64,000 bases of DNA from Candidatus Saccharibacteria bacterium UBA1932 (GTDB lineage Bacteria; Patescibacteriota; Saccharimonadia; Saccharimonadales; Saccharimonadaceae), in the NCBI GenBank assembly GCA_002337095.1, contig DDFI01000006.1, positions 1-64,000 on the forward strand. Direction: 5' to 3'. The translations under genes were made by a program, and so were the position numbers. The notes under the pieces were generated by a model. It saw only the letters and a list, made by a program, of their open reading frames with translations, did not search any database and had not been told where the DNA came from. The first letter of the stretch is position 1. Each line of letters begins with the position of its first letter. Below, piece by piece: positions 44,439 through 52,475 of this stretch.

Positions 44439-45098
44439 ATGACGACATCTTCTCGCTACGAACACGGCGCAGTCAACGGTATGATGATTGCATTAATCGC
44501 GATGATTGTGCTGTTTATCGGTGCGGGATCGCTTGCGATTTGGGCGTATATCAACTACGATCGTGAACGCACGACTGTTGACAGTCAGATAAAAGTTGCT
44601 GTCGCCAATGCCCAAAAAGCCCAATCGGATGCCGATGACAAAAAATTCGCCGAGCGCGAAAAAGAGCCAAATCGACAATTTATTGGGCCCGATGATTATG
44701 GTCGGGTGACATTCATGTACCCAAAAACCTGGAGTGTATATGTGTCGAGCGACAACACACAGGGTGGCCCCTACAGCGCCTATCTTAATCCCATCACAGT
44801 ATTACCGATCACCGATCCGGTTCAGAAGTTTGCGCTGCGCGTCACTATAGAGAACAAAAGTTACGAAGATGTCCTTAAGTCCTATGATAACCAGCTCAAA
44901 AAAGGCGACCTAAAAAGCGCACCGACCTTATCAAAAGGCTTCAGTGGGACGCGTGTCGACGGATCGTTTGATCGCAATTTCCGCGGTGCGGCAGTCATCT
45001 ACAAGATTCGCGACAAAACCCTAACGATTCGTACCGACGCCGACACCTTCAAGCCCGATTTTGAGCAAGTCATCACGACGATTAGCTTCAACCAATAG
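44439..45098 (+). CDS. membrane-anchored secreted protein of unknown function
   Basis: 219 aa. One N-terminal transmembrane helix (about 14-38), a charged linker (about 45-75) and a compact domain beginning GRVTFMYPKTWSVYV. The latter resembles the PsbP/Mog1-like fold seen in many exported proteins, but I cannot assign a function. It has its own leaderless promoter between the methyltransferase and the kinase gene. Confidence 0.72.
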   Translation: MTTSSRYEHGAVNGMMIALIAMIVLFIGAGSLAIWAYINYDRERTTVDSQIKVAVANAQKAQSDADDKKFAEREKEPNRQFIGPDDYGRVTFMYPKTWSVYVSSDNTQGGPYSAYLNPITVLPITDPVQKFALRVTIENKSYEDVLKSYDNQLKKGDLKSAPTLSKGFSGTRVDGSFDRNFRGAAVIYKIRDKTLTIRTDADTFKPDFEQVITTISFNQ

Positions 45099-45124
45099 CT
45101 AGACTGCCTGCGCTGCACCCGTGC

Positions 45125-45130
45125 TATACT
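45125..45130 (+). promoter_or_regulatory. extended -10 box of the kinase operon
   Basis: TGC-TATACT 12 nt before the ATG. GGGAG begins right after the -10, so it may not be in the mRNA. Confidence 0.65.
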
Positions 45131-45142
45131 GGGAGTAGTACC

Positions 45143-45877
45143 ATGCGAGGGAATACAGCTAGAGCAGAGAGGGGTCACCGAGCAGACGAGCCGCTGCCAT
45201 ATTTGATGGCGGCCGCGCATGAGCTCAAATCACCCCTTGCGCTGATTCGTCAGCTCGCGCTTGAGCTGGCCGATCCCGACTGCGACCATCGATCACGCGA
45301 GCGTTTGGTGGAGCGTATCACGCTGACATCTGAGCGAGCCCTGCGGCTGACGGGTGATCTGACGCGTAGCGCACGCCTTGATGATAGCTTGTTTGCACTC
45401 GAGCCGCTCAATCCGCTTGAGTTGCTCGATGATGTGGCGCGCGAGATCACGCCGCTCTATGCCGCACGTCAGCGCCAGATAGAGGTGCAGCCGCATGCGT
45501 GGCCGCTGCTGGTGGTGGCGAATCGTGATCTGTTGCGGCGAGTGATGTTGCAGTTTTGCGACAACGCGCTGCATTATAGCGAGACCGACCATCCGGTGCG
45601 GCTCGTAGCTACAGCTTCGCCATCGCGGGGCAGTATACGGCTAGCTGTGCGCGATTATGGGCCAGCGATTTCGCCCCATATTTGGCGTGACCTCGAGGCG
45701 CACCTGGGCAAGCGTCCACAGCCACTCTCTAGCCGACCGCTGGGTAGCGGGCTGGGCCTGCGGATCGCAGAGCAATTTGCCACTGTAATGCAAGCGCGCG
45801 TAGGTGCGATTCGTCATACCGATGGCGCGACGTTTTATATCGATCTAGCTGCATCTATGCAGATGAGCTTGCTATGA
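45143..45877 (+). CDS. soluble sensor histidine kinase
   Basis: 244 aa without membrane helix or sensor domain. The H-box is AAAHELKSPLALIRQ near 27-41, the N-box is FCDNALHYSET, and the G-box GSGLGLRIAEQF. The phospho-acceptor His is present. The input must come from another protein or from the short N-terminus. It overlaps the receiver gene by 4 bp and leads an operon that ends with recO. Confidence 0.92.
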   Translation: MRGNTARAERGHRADEPLPYLMAAAHELKSPLALIRQLALELADPDCDHRSRERLVERITLTSERALRLTGDLTRSARLDDSLFALEPLNPLELLDDVAREITPLYAARQRQIEVQPHAWPLLVVANRDLLRRVMLQFCDNALHYSETDHPVRLVATASPSRGSIRLAVRDYGPAISPHIWRDLEAHLGKRPQPLSSRPLGSGLGLRIAEQFATVMQARVGAIRHTDGATFYIDLAASMQMSLL

Positions 45878-46239
45878 TAGACGTCCTGATTGTCGATGAC
45901 GACCGCTGGGTGAGCGACCAATATGCCAGCTGGTGCGAACGGTCTGGATGGCGCACTGCTACCGCCGAACACGCGCTTGGCGCTATTGACGAAATCAATA
46001 CACAGTTGCCCAGAGCGATTGTGCTAGATATGTTTCTACCGGGGCCAAATGCGCTGACACTGCTGCACGAGCTGCAATCCTATCAAGATACCGCGCAGCT
46101 GCCAATCGTGCTGTGCACGTCGAGTGCGCGGGAGCTGCGCGGGATCGACATGCGCGCTTACGGCGTGCGCTATATTCTCGACAAAACCACCCTTGATAGG
46201 GCGGAGTTTACACGAGTGCTTAAGGGAGTGCTGGCATGA
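45874..46239 (+). CDS. single-domain response regulator
   Basis: 121 aa. The acidic pair is in LIVDDDRWVSD, the phospho-acceptor Asp in AIVLDMFLPGPNA, then LPIVLCTSS and a Lys near LDKTTL. There is no output domain. It lies between kinase and recO with 4-bp overlaps on both sides, so the three are made together. Confidence 0.9.
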   Translation: MIDVLIVDDDRWVSDQYASWCERSGWRTATAEHALGAIDEINTQLPRAIVLDMFLPGPNALTLLHELQSYQDTAQLPIVLCTSSARELRGIDMRAYGVRYILDKTTLDRAEFTRVLKGVLA

Positions 46240-46910
46240 AAACCGAGCACACGCGAGCGATTATCTTGCGCCGCACTAATTACGGTGAGGCAGACCGCGT
46301 GCTTCGCCTGCTCACGCCCGAAGGTCAGCGTTCGGTGATGGCGCGTGGGGTACGCCGCGAAAAATCAAAACTAGCCGGGGGTATCGAGCTGTTTGCTATT
46401 AGCGACGTCGTGATTGGGCAGGGACGCGGCGACCTGGGTGTCCTGACATCGGCGCAGCTGGTGCATTTTTATCGTCATATCCTTGAGGATTACGACCGCT
46501 TGCAGTTTGGTTACGAGGCCATCAACCTTGTCTCGAAGGCTAGCGATATGATCGACGAGCCTGAATGGTACGGCGTGCTTAGCGAGGTGTACATGGGGCT
46601 CGATGTTCTATCGATTCCGCTGCAGCTGGTGCAGGCGTGGTTCTACCTGCATTATGCCGAGCTGACTGGCTACGAGCTGGGCCTTACGACAGATATCTTG
46701 GGCAATCGCCTCGAGGCCGATCGTACCTATATGTATGATCCCAACGAACGTGGCTTTCGCCCCGCCGAGCAGGGTGACGTAACGGCCGATCACATCAAGC
46801 TACTGCGTATTTTGATGCAGCGACCCATCCAGACGGCCACCCAGATTAACGGGATAGATCAGCTTCTGTCAGACTGCTGGCTTATCACGCGTCAGCACGC
46901 CAGTATCTAG
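46236..46910 (+). CDS. recO: DNA repair protein RecO
   Basis: 224 aa. The OB-fold N-terminus (TRAIILRRTNYGEADRVLRL, GVRREKSKLAG) is followed by a helical domain with zinc ligands mostly lost. RecO loads RecA together with RecR. Cotranscription with a two-component pair is uncommon. Confidence 0.88.
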   Translation: MKTEHTRAIILRRTNYGEADRVLRLLTPEGQRSVMARGVRREKSKLAGGIELFAISDVVIGQGRGDLGVLTSAQLVHFYRHILEDYDRLQFGYEAINLVSKASDMIDEPEWYGVLSEVYMGLDVLSIPLQLVQAWFYLHYAELTGYELGLTTDILGNRLEADRTYMYDPNERGFRPAEQGDVTADHIKLLRILMQRPIQTATQINGIDQLLSDCWLITRQHASI

Positions 46911-46929
46911 CGCAGTTACAGAGGTGTGG

Positions 46930-46935
46930 TATACT
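46930..46935 (+). promoter_or_regulatory. -10 box of glyS
   Basis: TATACT followed by a leader of about 55 nt. Confidence 0.65.
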
Positions 46936-46957
46936 ATACCCAAGATAACACAACCGG

Positions 46958-46974
46958 GCATGTTGCCAACATGC
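46958..46974 (+). promoter_or_regulatory. hairpin in the glyS leader
   Basis: Seven-bp stem GCATGTT / AACATGC with a 3-nt loop, 8 nt before the AAAGGAG site. It could tune translation; no known riboswitch or T-box is recognisable. Confidence 0.45.
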
Positions 46975-46996
46975 ACCGCAAAAAGGAGCCTGCTCT

Positions 46997-48358
46997 ATGC
47001 CAGACATCAAACTAGAAGATATCGTTAGCTTATGCAAACGCCGCGGATTTGTCTATCCCGGTAGCGAAATTTATGGCGGAGAAGCCGGCCTTTACGACTA
47101 TGGCCCCTACGGTGTAGAACTCCTCAATAATATCAAGCGCACGTGGTGGCGCAGCAATGTCACTCAGCGCGAGAACTATGTCGGGCTTGATAGCGCAATG
47201 TTCAAAAACCCTCGTGTTTGGGATGCTAGCGGCCACACAAGCGGCTTCGCCGATCCATTGGCCGAGTGTCGCAATTGCCACACTCGCATTCGCGTCGACA
47301 AAGAGCTTGGCGCGATCGACGTGTTCGCCGACGAAAAAATGAGCGAAGACGAGCTCAACGCAATATTTGACGAACACCGCGATAAGATAAAATGCCCCAC
47401 CTGTGGCAAAAAAGATTTCACCGAAGCCCGTGCATTTAATCTGCTCGTCAAAAGCAACCTCGGTGATTTCACCGGTCGCGACGAGCGCCCCGTGTATTTG
47501 CCAGGCGAGGCTTGCCAGGGGATTTATCTGAATTTCAAGAATGTTGTTGACACTACGCGTATGAAAATTCCCTTCGGTATTGCGCAAATTGGCAAGGCAT
47601 TCCGCAACGAGATCAGCCCGCGCAATTTCCTGTTTCGCACGCGCGAAATGGAGCAGGCCGACACGCAGTATTTTGTGCCGCCGCATCAGAACAAAGAGGC
47701 CTACGACGCCATCAAGCAGGCGCGCTGGGATTGGTATATCAACGAGCTGGGTATCAAGCCCGAGAACCTGCGCTGGCATCAGCACGAAAACCTCGTGTTC
47801 TATGCGAGTGACGCGTGGGATATCGAATATAAGTTTCCGAGTCTTGGGTTTGACGAGCTCGAGGGCGTGCATGATCGCACCGATTACGATCTGTCGCAGC
47901 ATGCCAAGTTTAGCGGCAAAGACCTCAGCTATCAGGATCCAGCCACGGGCGAAAAATACATTCCATGGATCCTCGAGACCTCTGTGGGTATGGGGCGTAT
48001 GTTTATGGCGGTCATCAGTGACGCCTACACGGTCGAGACAATGGAAAACGGCGACAGCCGCACCGTGCTCAAGCTCAAGCCCGAGCTGGCACCAGTACAG
48101 TACGCTGTATTTCCGCTACTCAAGAACAAGCCCGAGCTGGTCGCCAAAGCGCGCGAAGTATTTGACCAACTACGCCAAAAATTTCCCTGCGAGTGGGATG
48201 ACAACGGCAATATTGGCAAACGCTACCGTCGCCAGGATGAAATCGGTACTCCGCATTGTGTCGTAATCGATTTCCAGACTCTCGAGGACGCCACCGTCAC
48301 CATTCGCGACCGCGATACTACCCAGCAGACGCGCGTATCTATCACAGAACTACTGTAG
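46997..48358 (+). CDS. glyQS: glycyl-tRNA synthetase, homodimeric type
   Basis: Class II alpha2 GlyRS, 453 aa, related to the archaeal/eukaryal and Gram-positive form, not the alpha2beta2 enzyme. N-terminus IVSLCKRRGFVYPGSEIYGG; motif 2 is in GKAFRNEISPRNFLFRTREM and motif 3 in ETSVGMGRMFMAV. Two CxxC pairs (ECRNC and KCPTC) may bind zinc. AAAGGAG precedes the ATG. Confidence 0.95.
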   Translation: MPDIKLEDIVSLCKRRGFVYPGSEIYGGEAGLYDYGPYGVELLNNIKRTWWRSNVTQRENYVGLDSAMFKNPRVWDASGHTSGFADPLAECRNCHTRIRVDKELGAIDVFADEKMSEDELNAIFDEHRDKIKCPTCGKKDFTEARAFNLLVKSNLGDFTGRDERPVYLPGEACQGIYLNFKNVVDTTRMKIPFGIAQIGKAFRNEISPRNFLFRTREMEQADTQYFVPPHQNKEAYDAIKQARWDWYINELGIKPENLRWHQHENLVFYASDAWDIEYKFPSLGFDELEGVHDRTDYDLSQHAKFSGKDLSYQDPATGEKYIPWILETSVGMGRMFMAVISDAYTVETMENGDSRTVLKLKPELAPVQYAVFPLLKNKPELVAKAREVFDQLRQKFPCEWDDNGNIGKRYRRQDEIGTPHCVVIDFQTLEDATVTIRDRDTTQQTRVSITELL

Positions 48359-48372
48359 CGCCATCACCGCTA

Positions 48373-48401
48373 TTGACAGCCGCGGTGCGGTTCTGTATAA
48401 C
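48373..48401 (+). promoter_or_regulatory. promoter of the ClpC-like gene
   Basis: TTGACA, a 17-bp spacer and TATAAC: a close match to the consensus. The leader of about 63 nt is G-rich and ends with AGAGGA before the ATG. No CIRCE or CtsR-like operator was recognised. Confidence 0.8.
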
Positions 48402-48470
48402 CATATCATGACAACTGTAGTGAGAGCAGTGTGGGGTGGGGCGCATCTGCAGGCTTAGCCAGAGGATACC

Positions 48471-49700
48471 ATGGCAAACGAATACCCAGGACCGACCGAA
48501 CCAATACCAATTCTCGAACCACTACCCGATACTCGTCGTGCGCGGCGTGCGGCGCGCGCTGTCGGAGCGGCCGCGATAGGGGAGCTGGGGGGATTTGGGA
48601 TCATGCCAGAAGTCGAGACTCGTTACGCCCAGGAGCGGGAGGATATGCGTAGGCGAGTTATCGATCAGGACGCAGCCATAGACGCCATCATTGGCGCGCT
48701 CGACCGGCTTGATGTTCGCACGGCTGACGACACCAAGCCAATTGCGACCTATGCGTTTCTCGGTCCCACCGGCGTTGGTAAAACCGAGACCGCAAAAGCC
48801 CTGGCTGAAGTCATGGGCGACGTATCAGGTGCAAAGATGATACGTATCGATTGTTCCGATTTCTCGCGTGGTCACGAAATTTCAAAACTTACCGGATCTC
48901 CCCCGGGCTATGTTAGTCGTTCACAGCAACCCCTACTCAACAAAAAAGACGTCGAGCCATTTGGCACCGTCATTCTATTCGACGAGATCGAGAAGGGTTC
49001 TCCAGAGCTGTATAATCTTTTGCTGCAGATTACGTCAGATGGTCGGCTTCACCTCAACAACGGCGAGACCGTCAGCTTTCGTGATGCTTTCGTCGTCTTC
49101 ACTAGCAATCTAGGTGCCAAGCAAATGATGGAGCAACTATCCGGCAAGGGCGTAGGGTTTGCCCCCGTCCAGCCTGTTCATGAGCGGCAGCGCCTTGCAA
49201 GCACAGCGGTTGATCAATTTGATCAGTTTTTTACTCCCGAGTTTGTTAACCGCATCACCAAAAAAATCGTCTTTCACCCACTCACTCCAGACGGTTTGGG
49301 TCGCGTGCTTGATAGCAAAATCGCCCAGCGCAATGCAGAATATGAGTCAAGACGTGGCATCCATATTACATTGAGCGCTGGTGCGCGCGAATACCTTGTA
49401 TCGCTTGCGGCCGCCAAGCCGGGCATGGGTGCCCGCCCGCTTATGACGCATATCGAGGAGCTACTCGAAACGCCGCTAGGACGTCAGCTGGCAAATGGTG
49501 CAGCTGTGCCTGGCACCGAGATCAAAGTATTTACTCGTCACGAACACCCACGCTTCCAGCATGTGCCCGGCGATGCAGCACTAGTATTTACCTCGCGCTT
49601 TAATGCCGAGCTGCGGGCCAAACAAATTCCCCCTGCTTCACTAGCGCTCGTCCCAGCCAGCAAGCCCGATCCAGCGGCACTACCAGACACGGCATCCTGA
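48471..49700 (+). CDS. single-ring ClpC/ClpA-like AAA+ unfoldase
   Basis: 409 aa with one AAA+ module equivalent to the second ring (D2) of ClpA/ClpC. Walker A is GPTGVGKTETAKAL, Walker B VILFDEIEKG, sensor 1 FTSNLGA, arginine-finger region FTPEFVNRI, then the D2 small domain. The N domain and first AAA ring are missing and replaced by about 80 polar residues. GVGFAP sits where ClpC and ClpA carry the ClpP-docking loop (VGF, IGL), and ClpB lacks it. No clpP gene is in the window. Strong promoter with a 63-nt leader. Confidence 0.85.
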   Translation: MANEYPGPTEPIPILEPLPDTRRARRAARAVGAAAIGELGGFGIMPEVETRYAQEREDMRRRVIDQDAAIDAIIGALDRLDVRTADDTKPIATYAFLGPTGVGKTETAKALAEVMGDVSGAKMIRIDCSDFSRGHEISKLTGSPPGYVSRSQQPLLNKKDVEPFGTVILFDEIEKGSPELYNLLLQITSDGRLHLNNGETVSFRDAFVVFTSNLGAKQMMEQLSGKGVGFAPVQPVHERQRLASTAVDQFDQFFTPEFVNRITKKIVFHPLTPDGLGRVLDSKIAQRNAEYESRRGIHITLSAGAREYLVSLAAAKPGMGARPLMTHIEELLETPLGRQLANGAAVPGTEIKVFTRHEHPRFQHVPGDAALVFTSRFNAELRAKQIPPASLALVPASKPDPAALPDTAS

Positions 49701-49717
49701 TACCCACCTAATCAGGG

Positions 49718-49819
49718 GTGGGCACTATATGTAGGGGTGGTCGCAATATATCCGCAATTTTTCCACTTCCCACGAACGCTACATGTGGGCACGCTATATG
49801 TAGCGTAGTATAGGGGTGG
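49718..49819. repeat. short imperfect direct repeat and hairpin in the gap after the Clp gene
   Basis: GTGGGCACTATATGTAG (49718-49734) and GTGGGCACGCTATATGTAG (49785-49803) are near copies, and each is followed within 12 nt by GGGGTGG. The second copy lies in a perfect hairpin, CGCTACAT / ATGTAGCG (49777-49784 with 49798-49805). Upstream, CCCACC / GGTGGG (49703-49722) forms another stem. Role unknown; the 198-nt gap shows no gene. Confidence 0.6.
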
Positions 49820-49884
49820 TTTCTGGTTCTGTAACATCCTCCTGCACCTTACCGCCGCAGTTTTTCTTTTTGGCCGAGACGCGC

Positions 49885-49890
49885 TATGAT
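49885..49890 (+). promoter_or_regulatory. -10 box of the RNase H gene
   Basis: TATGAT 8 nt before the ATG; leaderless. Confidence 0.65.
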
Positions 49891-49898
49891 AGATAGCA

Positions 49899-50321
49899 AT
49901 GAGAATATTCTATACCGACGGTAGTGCAAGCCCTAATCCTGGCCCAGGCGGCTATGCCGTGATCGAACATGGCCAGCCAGTTGCGCTTGGCTCTGAGCCG
50001 GGTGACACCACTAATATCCGCATGGAGGGCATGGCGATCATCGCGGCCCTTGACGCCTCGGCTGGCCAGCCGTGCGAAATCCACACCGACAGTGAATTTT
50101 GGATCAATGTGATTACCAAATGGGCACCGGGCTGGGCCGCAAAAGGCTGGCGCAAGAGCGGCGGTCCCATCAAAAACCTCGAGCTAGTGCAGGCCGCCTA
50201 CGGTGCGTTTATTGCCCATCCTGGCGCTGCGCTTATCTGGGTGCGGGCGCACAACGGCCATGATGGCAACGAGCTGGCCGACGAATGGGCCAACAAGGCT
50301 CGCCTAGGTGCGCGTCTGTAG
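49899..50321 (+). CDS. rnhA: ribonuclease HI
   Basis: 140 aa. Removes RNA from RNA-DNA hybrids. Catalytic residues are visible: Asp in YTDGSASPNPGPG, Glu in RMEGMAIIAAL, Asp in IHTDSEFWIN, and the last Asp in NELADEWANK. The KWAPGWAAKGWRKSGG segment is the basic handle region. It is upstream of a Pif1-like helicase that has its own promoter. Confidence 0.92.
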   Translation: MRIFYTDGSASPNPGPGGYAVIEHGQPVALGSEPGDTTNIRMEGMAIIAALDASAGQPCEIHTDSEFWINVITKWAPGWAAKGWRKSGGPIKNLELVQAAYGAFIAHPGAALIWVRAHNGHDGNELADEWANKARLGARL

Positions 50322-50328
50322 CCTGTGC

Positions 50329-50334
50329 TATACT
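50329..50334 (+). promoter_or_regulatory. extended -10 box of the helicase gene
   Basis: TGC-TATACT 8 nt before the ATG; leaderless. Confidence 0.72.
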
Positions 50335-50342
50335 AACCATAG

Positions 50343-51875
50343 ATGAATCAGGGGTTAGCACTCGAGATTATGCTCTCAGGCGAGAGCGTGTTACTGACCG
50401 GCCCAGCAGGGACGGGCAAGACATTTGTGCTAAATCAATGCATCAGACTTGCCAAATCTGCCGGCAAGCACGTGTCGGTAACGGCCACCACTGGCCTGGC
50501 CGCTACGCACTTGGGTGGCACGACCATCCATTCATGGGCGGGCATCGGGGTGCTAGACGAATTACCGCGCGGATTTGCCGATCATATTGCCAAAGGTCGG
50601 CGCGAAATCATCGAAAAAACCGATATCCTCATTATCGACGAGATCAGTATGCTGCACGACTACCGTTTAGATATGGTCGATACCGCTTGTCGACTGGTGC
50701 GCGGCAAGCCCGACGTGCCGTTTGGTGGTATCCAGGTGATCATGAGTGGTGATTTTTATCAGCTGCCGCCGATTAATCGCCAGGGGTCACGGGCTGGCGG
50801 ATTTGTTGTTACGAGTAATGCCTGGCGCGAGCTCGACCCTACGATATGCTACCTGTCCGATCAATACCGTCAGACCGACAACAGCCTGCTGGATATCCTG
50901 ACCGCGCTGCGAGCAGGGGATATTCGGCGCCACCATGCCGAGCAGCTACTTGCTCGCGCCGATGCCCCAGTGCCATCCGATCTGGCGCTCACCGAGCTGC
51001 ACACTGTTAATGTCGACGTTGATCGCATCAACGAGGCAAAGCTGCGCGAGCTCGACGGCGACGAGGTTGTCTACGAGCAGGCCACCACTGGTTCGGCTAC
51101 GTATGTCGAGAATCTCCAGCGTTCTGTGCTGGCACCGGCTATCCTCACGCTCAAGCTTGGCGCGCTAGTAATGGCGGTCAAGAACGCCGCTAATCGTCAC
51201 TATGCCAACGGCAGTATTGGTACAGTGGTAGATTTCGAGCCAGGTACCGACTATCCAATCGTAGCCTTTCGTAGCGGCCGCACTGTCACGATGATGCCCG
51301 ACACCTGGGAGCTGCGCGATGGCGACAAAAAGCGCGCTGGTATTAGTCAGATTCCGCTGCGTCTCGCCTGGGCGATTACGGTGCACAAAAGCCAAGGCAT
51401 GACGCTCGATGCGGCGCGGATTGATCTGCGCAAGGCATTTGTCGAGGGCATGGGGTATGTGGCACTGTCGCGCGTCAAAGATCTCGACAATCTTTATCTC
51501 GCGGGCATCAATCGTATGGCGCTCGAGGTGAGTGCCGAGGCGCGCAGTATCGACGAAACGTTGCGGGCACGTGCCGCGGCCGATAGCCACAAATTTGCTC
51601 ATCTGGCGGCAAAAGCGAGCAAGCGCGACCTAGCGACACCGATCAACAAGCCCAAAAAATCCGCTGCGGGCTCGACGTGGCAGGCAAAAATCGCAAAAAT
51701 GCGCGAAACCTACCCCAATGCCTATCGCCCGTGGACTGCCCAGCAGGACGCCCAAATCAAGCAGGATTTTACCAACGGTGTAGCACTAAAGGATATCGCT
51801 GTCACGCAGGGGCGGCACGAGGGCTCGATTCGCATGCGCCTACAAAAACATTTTGGCGAAGATGCGATTCAATAA
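50343..51875 (+). CDS. Pif1/RecD2-like SF1 helicase
   Basis: 510 aa, 5'-3' DNA helicase family. Walker A LLTGPAGTGKTFVLN near 20-34, motif Ia TATTGLAATHLGG, Walker B ILIIDEISML, motif III region MSGDFYQLPP, motif IV LSDQYRQ, and the UvrD C2-like motif TVHKSQGMTLD with GYVALSRVK. A C-terminal extension (about 435-510) contains a helix-turn-helix-like part, KDIAVTQGRHEGSIRMRL. It may act with the adjacent RNase HI on R-loops or G-rich DNA; that pairing is inferred. Confidence 0.9.
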   Translation: MNQGLALEIMLSGESVLLTGPAGTGKTFVLNQCIRLAKSAGKHVSVTATTGLAATHLGGTTIHSWAGIGVLDELPRGFADHIAKGRREIIEKTDILIIDEISMLHDYRLDMVDTACRLVRGKPDVPFGGIQVIMSGDFYQLPPINRQGSRAGGFVVTSNAWRELDPTICYLSDQYRQTDNSLLDILTALRAGDIRRHHAEQLLARADAPVPSDLALTELHTVNVDVDRINEAKLRELDGDEVVYEQATTGSATYVENLQRSVLAPAILTLKLGALVMAVKNAANRHYANGSIGTVVDFEPGTDYPIVAFRSGRTVTMMPDTWELRDGDKKRAGISQIPLRLAWAITVHKSQGMTLDAARIDLRKAFVEGMGYVALSRVKDLDNLYLAGINRMALEVSAEARSIDETLRARAAADSHKFAHLAAKASKRDLATPINKPKKSAAGSTWQAKIAKMRETYPNAYRPWTAQQDAQIKQDFTNGVALKDIAVTQGRHEGSIRMRLQKHFGEDAIQ

Positions 51876-51886
51876 GCATCAGCATG

Positions 51887-51914
51887 TTGACTTTTTAGCA
51901 AATATATGTATAAT
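51887..51914 (+). promoter_or_regulatory. strong promoter of the small 51.9-52.4 kb unit
   Basis: TTGACT, a 16-bp spacer, and TATAAT preceded by TG (an extended -10 spacing variant). The leader of about 40 nt is A-rich. Confidence 0.75.
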
Positions 51915-51960
51915 ATAATCATATATTAGCAAAATAACAAAAAGAGAACACTAAATCACC

Positions 51961-52071
51961 ATGTCACTTCCCAGCCGCCACAATCTAGATGCACCCAACT
52001 ATGCCGTCGAAAGCTATGACGACTTCAAGCATTTGCCGTCACCTAGCGACCTTGGGTCGCAAACCGCCTAG
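51961..52071 (+). CDS. 36-aa small protein, first part of a two-frame unit
   Basis: ATG at 51961 after an A-rich leader (AAGAGA upstream). It encodes a polar peptide starting SLPSRHNLDAP and ending DLGSQTA. It is the first ORF after a strong promoter. The downstream 52113 ORF is in the -1 frame, and its frame is open back to 52047, overlapping the end of this one. The two could be one gene broken by a frameshift or joined by recoding. Unknown function. Confidence 0.45.
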   Translation: MSLPSRHNLDAPNYAVESYDDFKHLPSPSDLGSQTA

Positions 52072-52112
52072 GCAGGGAAGTCATTGCACGTGTCGGTGCT
52101 CACGGATCAACA

Positions 52113-52385
52113 ATGCATCGTGTGAACCGTAATCACGAACAGCCTGGACTTGCGAAAGGTCAAACGCACCGGAACACCCAGGGCTTAGATGACGTGTGGT
52201 CCGCGCGAAATGCCGTGCCACTCTATGAAGAGGCATCTCTGATGCCATCCTCTATAGAGCTTGCGGCGGCACCAGAGCCAAAAGCCGACATGATGCAAGC
52301 CCCCAGGCAACCAACCAAGCTAAGCGATATCGATGAGAAATTTGTCGCTAGCCTCAAATATAGAATCGACCAACAACCGCGCTAG
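52113..52385 (+). CDS. 90-aa hypothetical protein, second part of a two-frame unit
   Basis: Polar protein with MHRVNRNHEQPGL near the start and a Lys/Asp-rich end (LSDIDEKFVASLKYRI). The reading frame extends upstream to 52047 and encodes GREVIARVGAHGST in that stretch, which reads like genuine protein, so 52113 may not be the real start. No clear ribosome-binding site. It ends 46 nt before a strong terminator. Unknown family. Confidence 0.5.
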   Translation: MHRVNRNHEQPGLAKGQTHRNTQGLDDVWSARNAVPLYEEASLMPSSIELAAAPEPKADMMQAPRQPTKLSDIDEKFVASLKYRIDQQPR

Positions 52386-52431
52386 GTAGATCCAGACGGC
52401 ATGCCGCTTGAATATTTGTAACAAAACTCAG

Positions 52432-52460
52432 AAAATCACCCCACAGCGAGGTGATTTTTT
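52432..52460 (+). terminator. intrinsic terminator of the small unit
   Basis: AAAATCACC / GGTGATTTT stem with a 9-nt loop and a T run. The KwaB-like gene's -10 box follows at once. Confidence 0.88.
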
Positions 52461-52462
52461 GG

Positions 52463-52468
52463 TACACT
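52463..52468 (+). promoter_or_regulatory. extended -10 box of the KwaB-like gene
   Basis: TGG-TACACT 7 nt before the ATG; leaderless. Confidence 0.7.
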
Positions 52469-52475
52469 AGAGTGT

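Noticed and set aside
45874..46239. UGA read as glycine, as in some other CPR lineages
   Set aside because: UGA ends the histidine kinase, receiver and mraY genes at natural positions, so the standard bacterial code applies.
50355..50363. TTAGCACTC, the left half of a CIRCE heat-shock operator
   Set aside because: It lies inside the helicase coding sequence and the matching right half GAGTGCTAA is missing.
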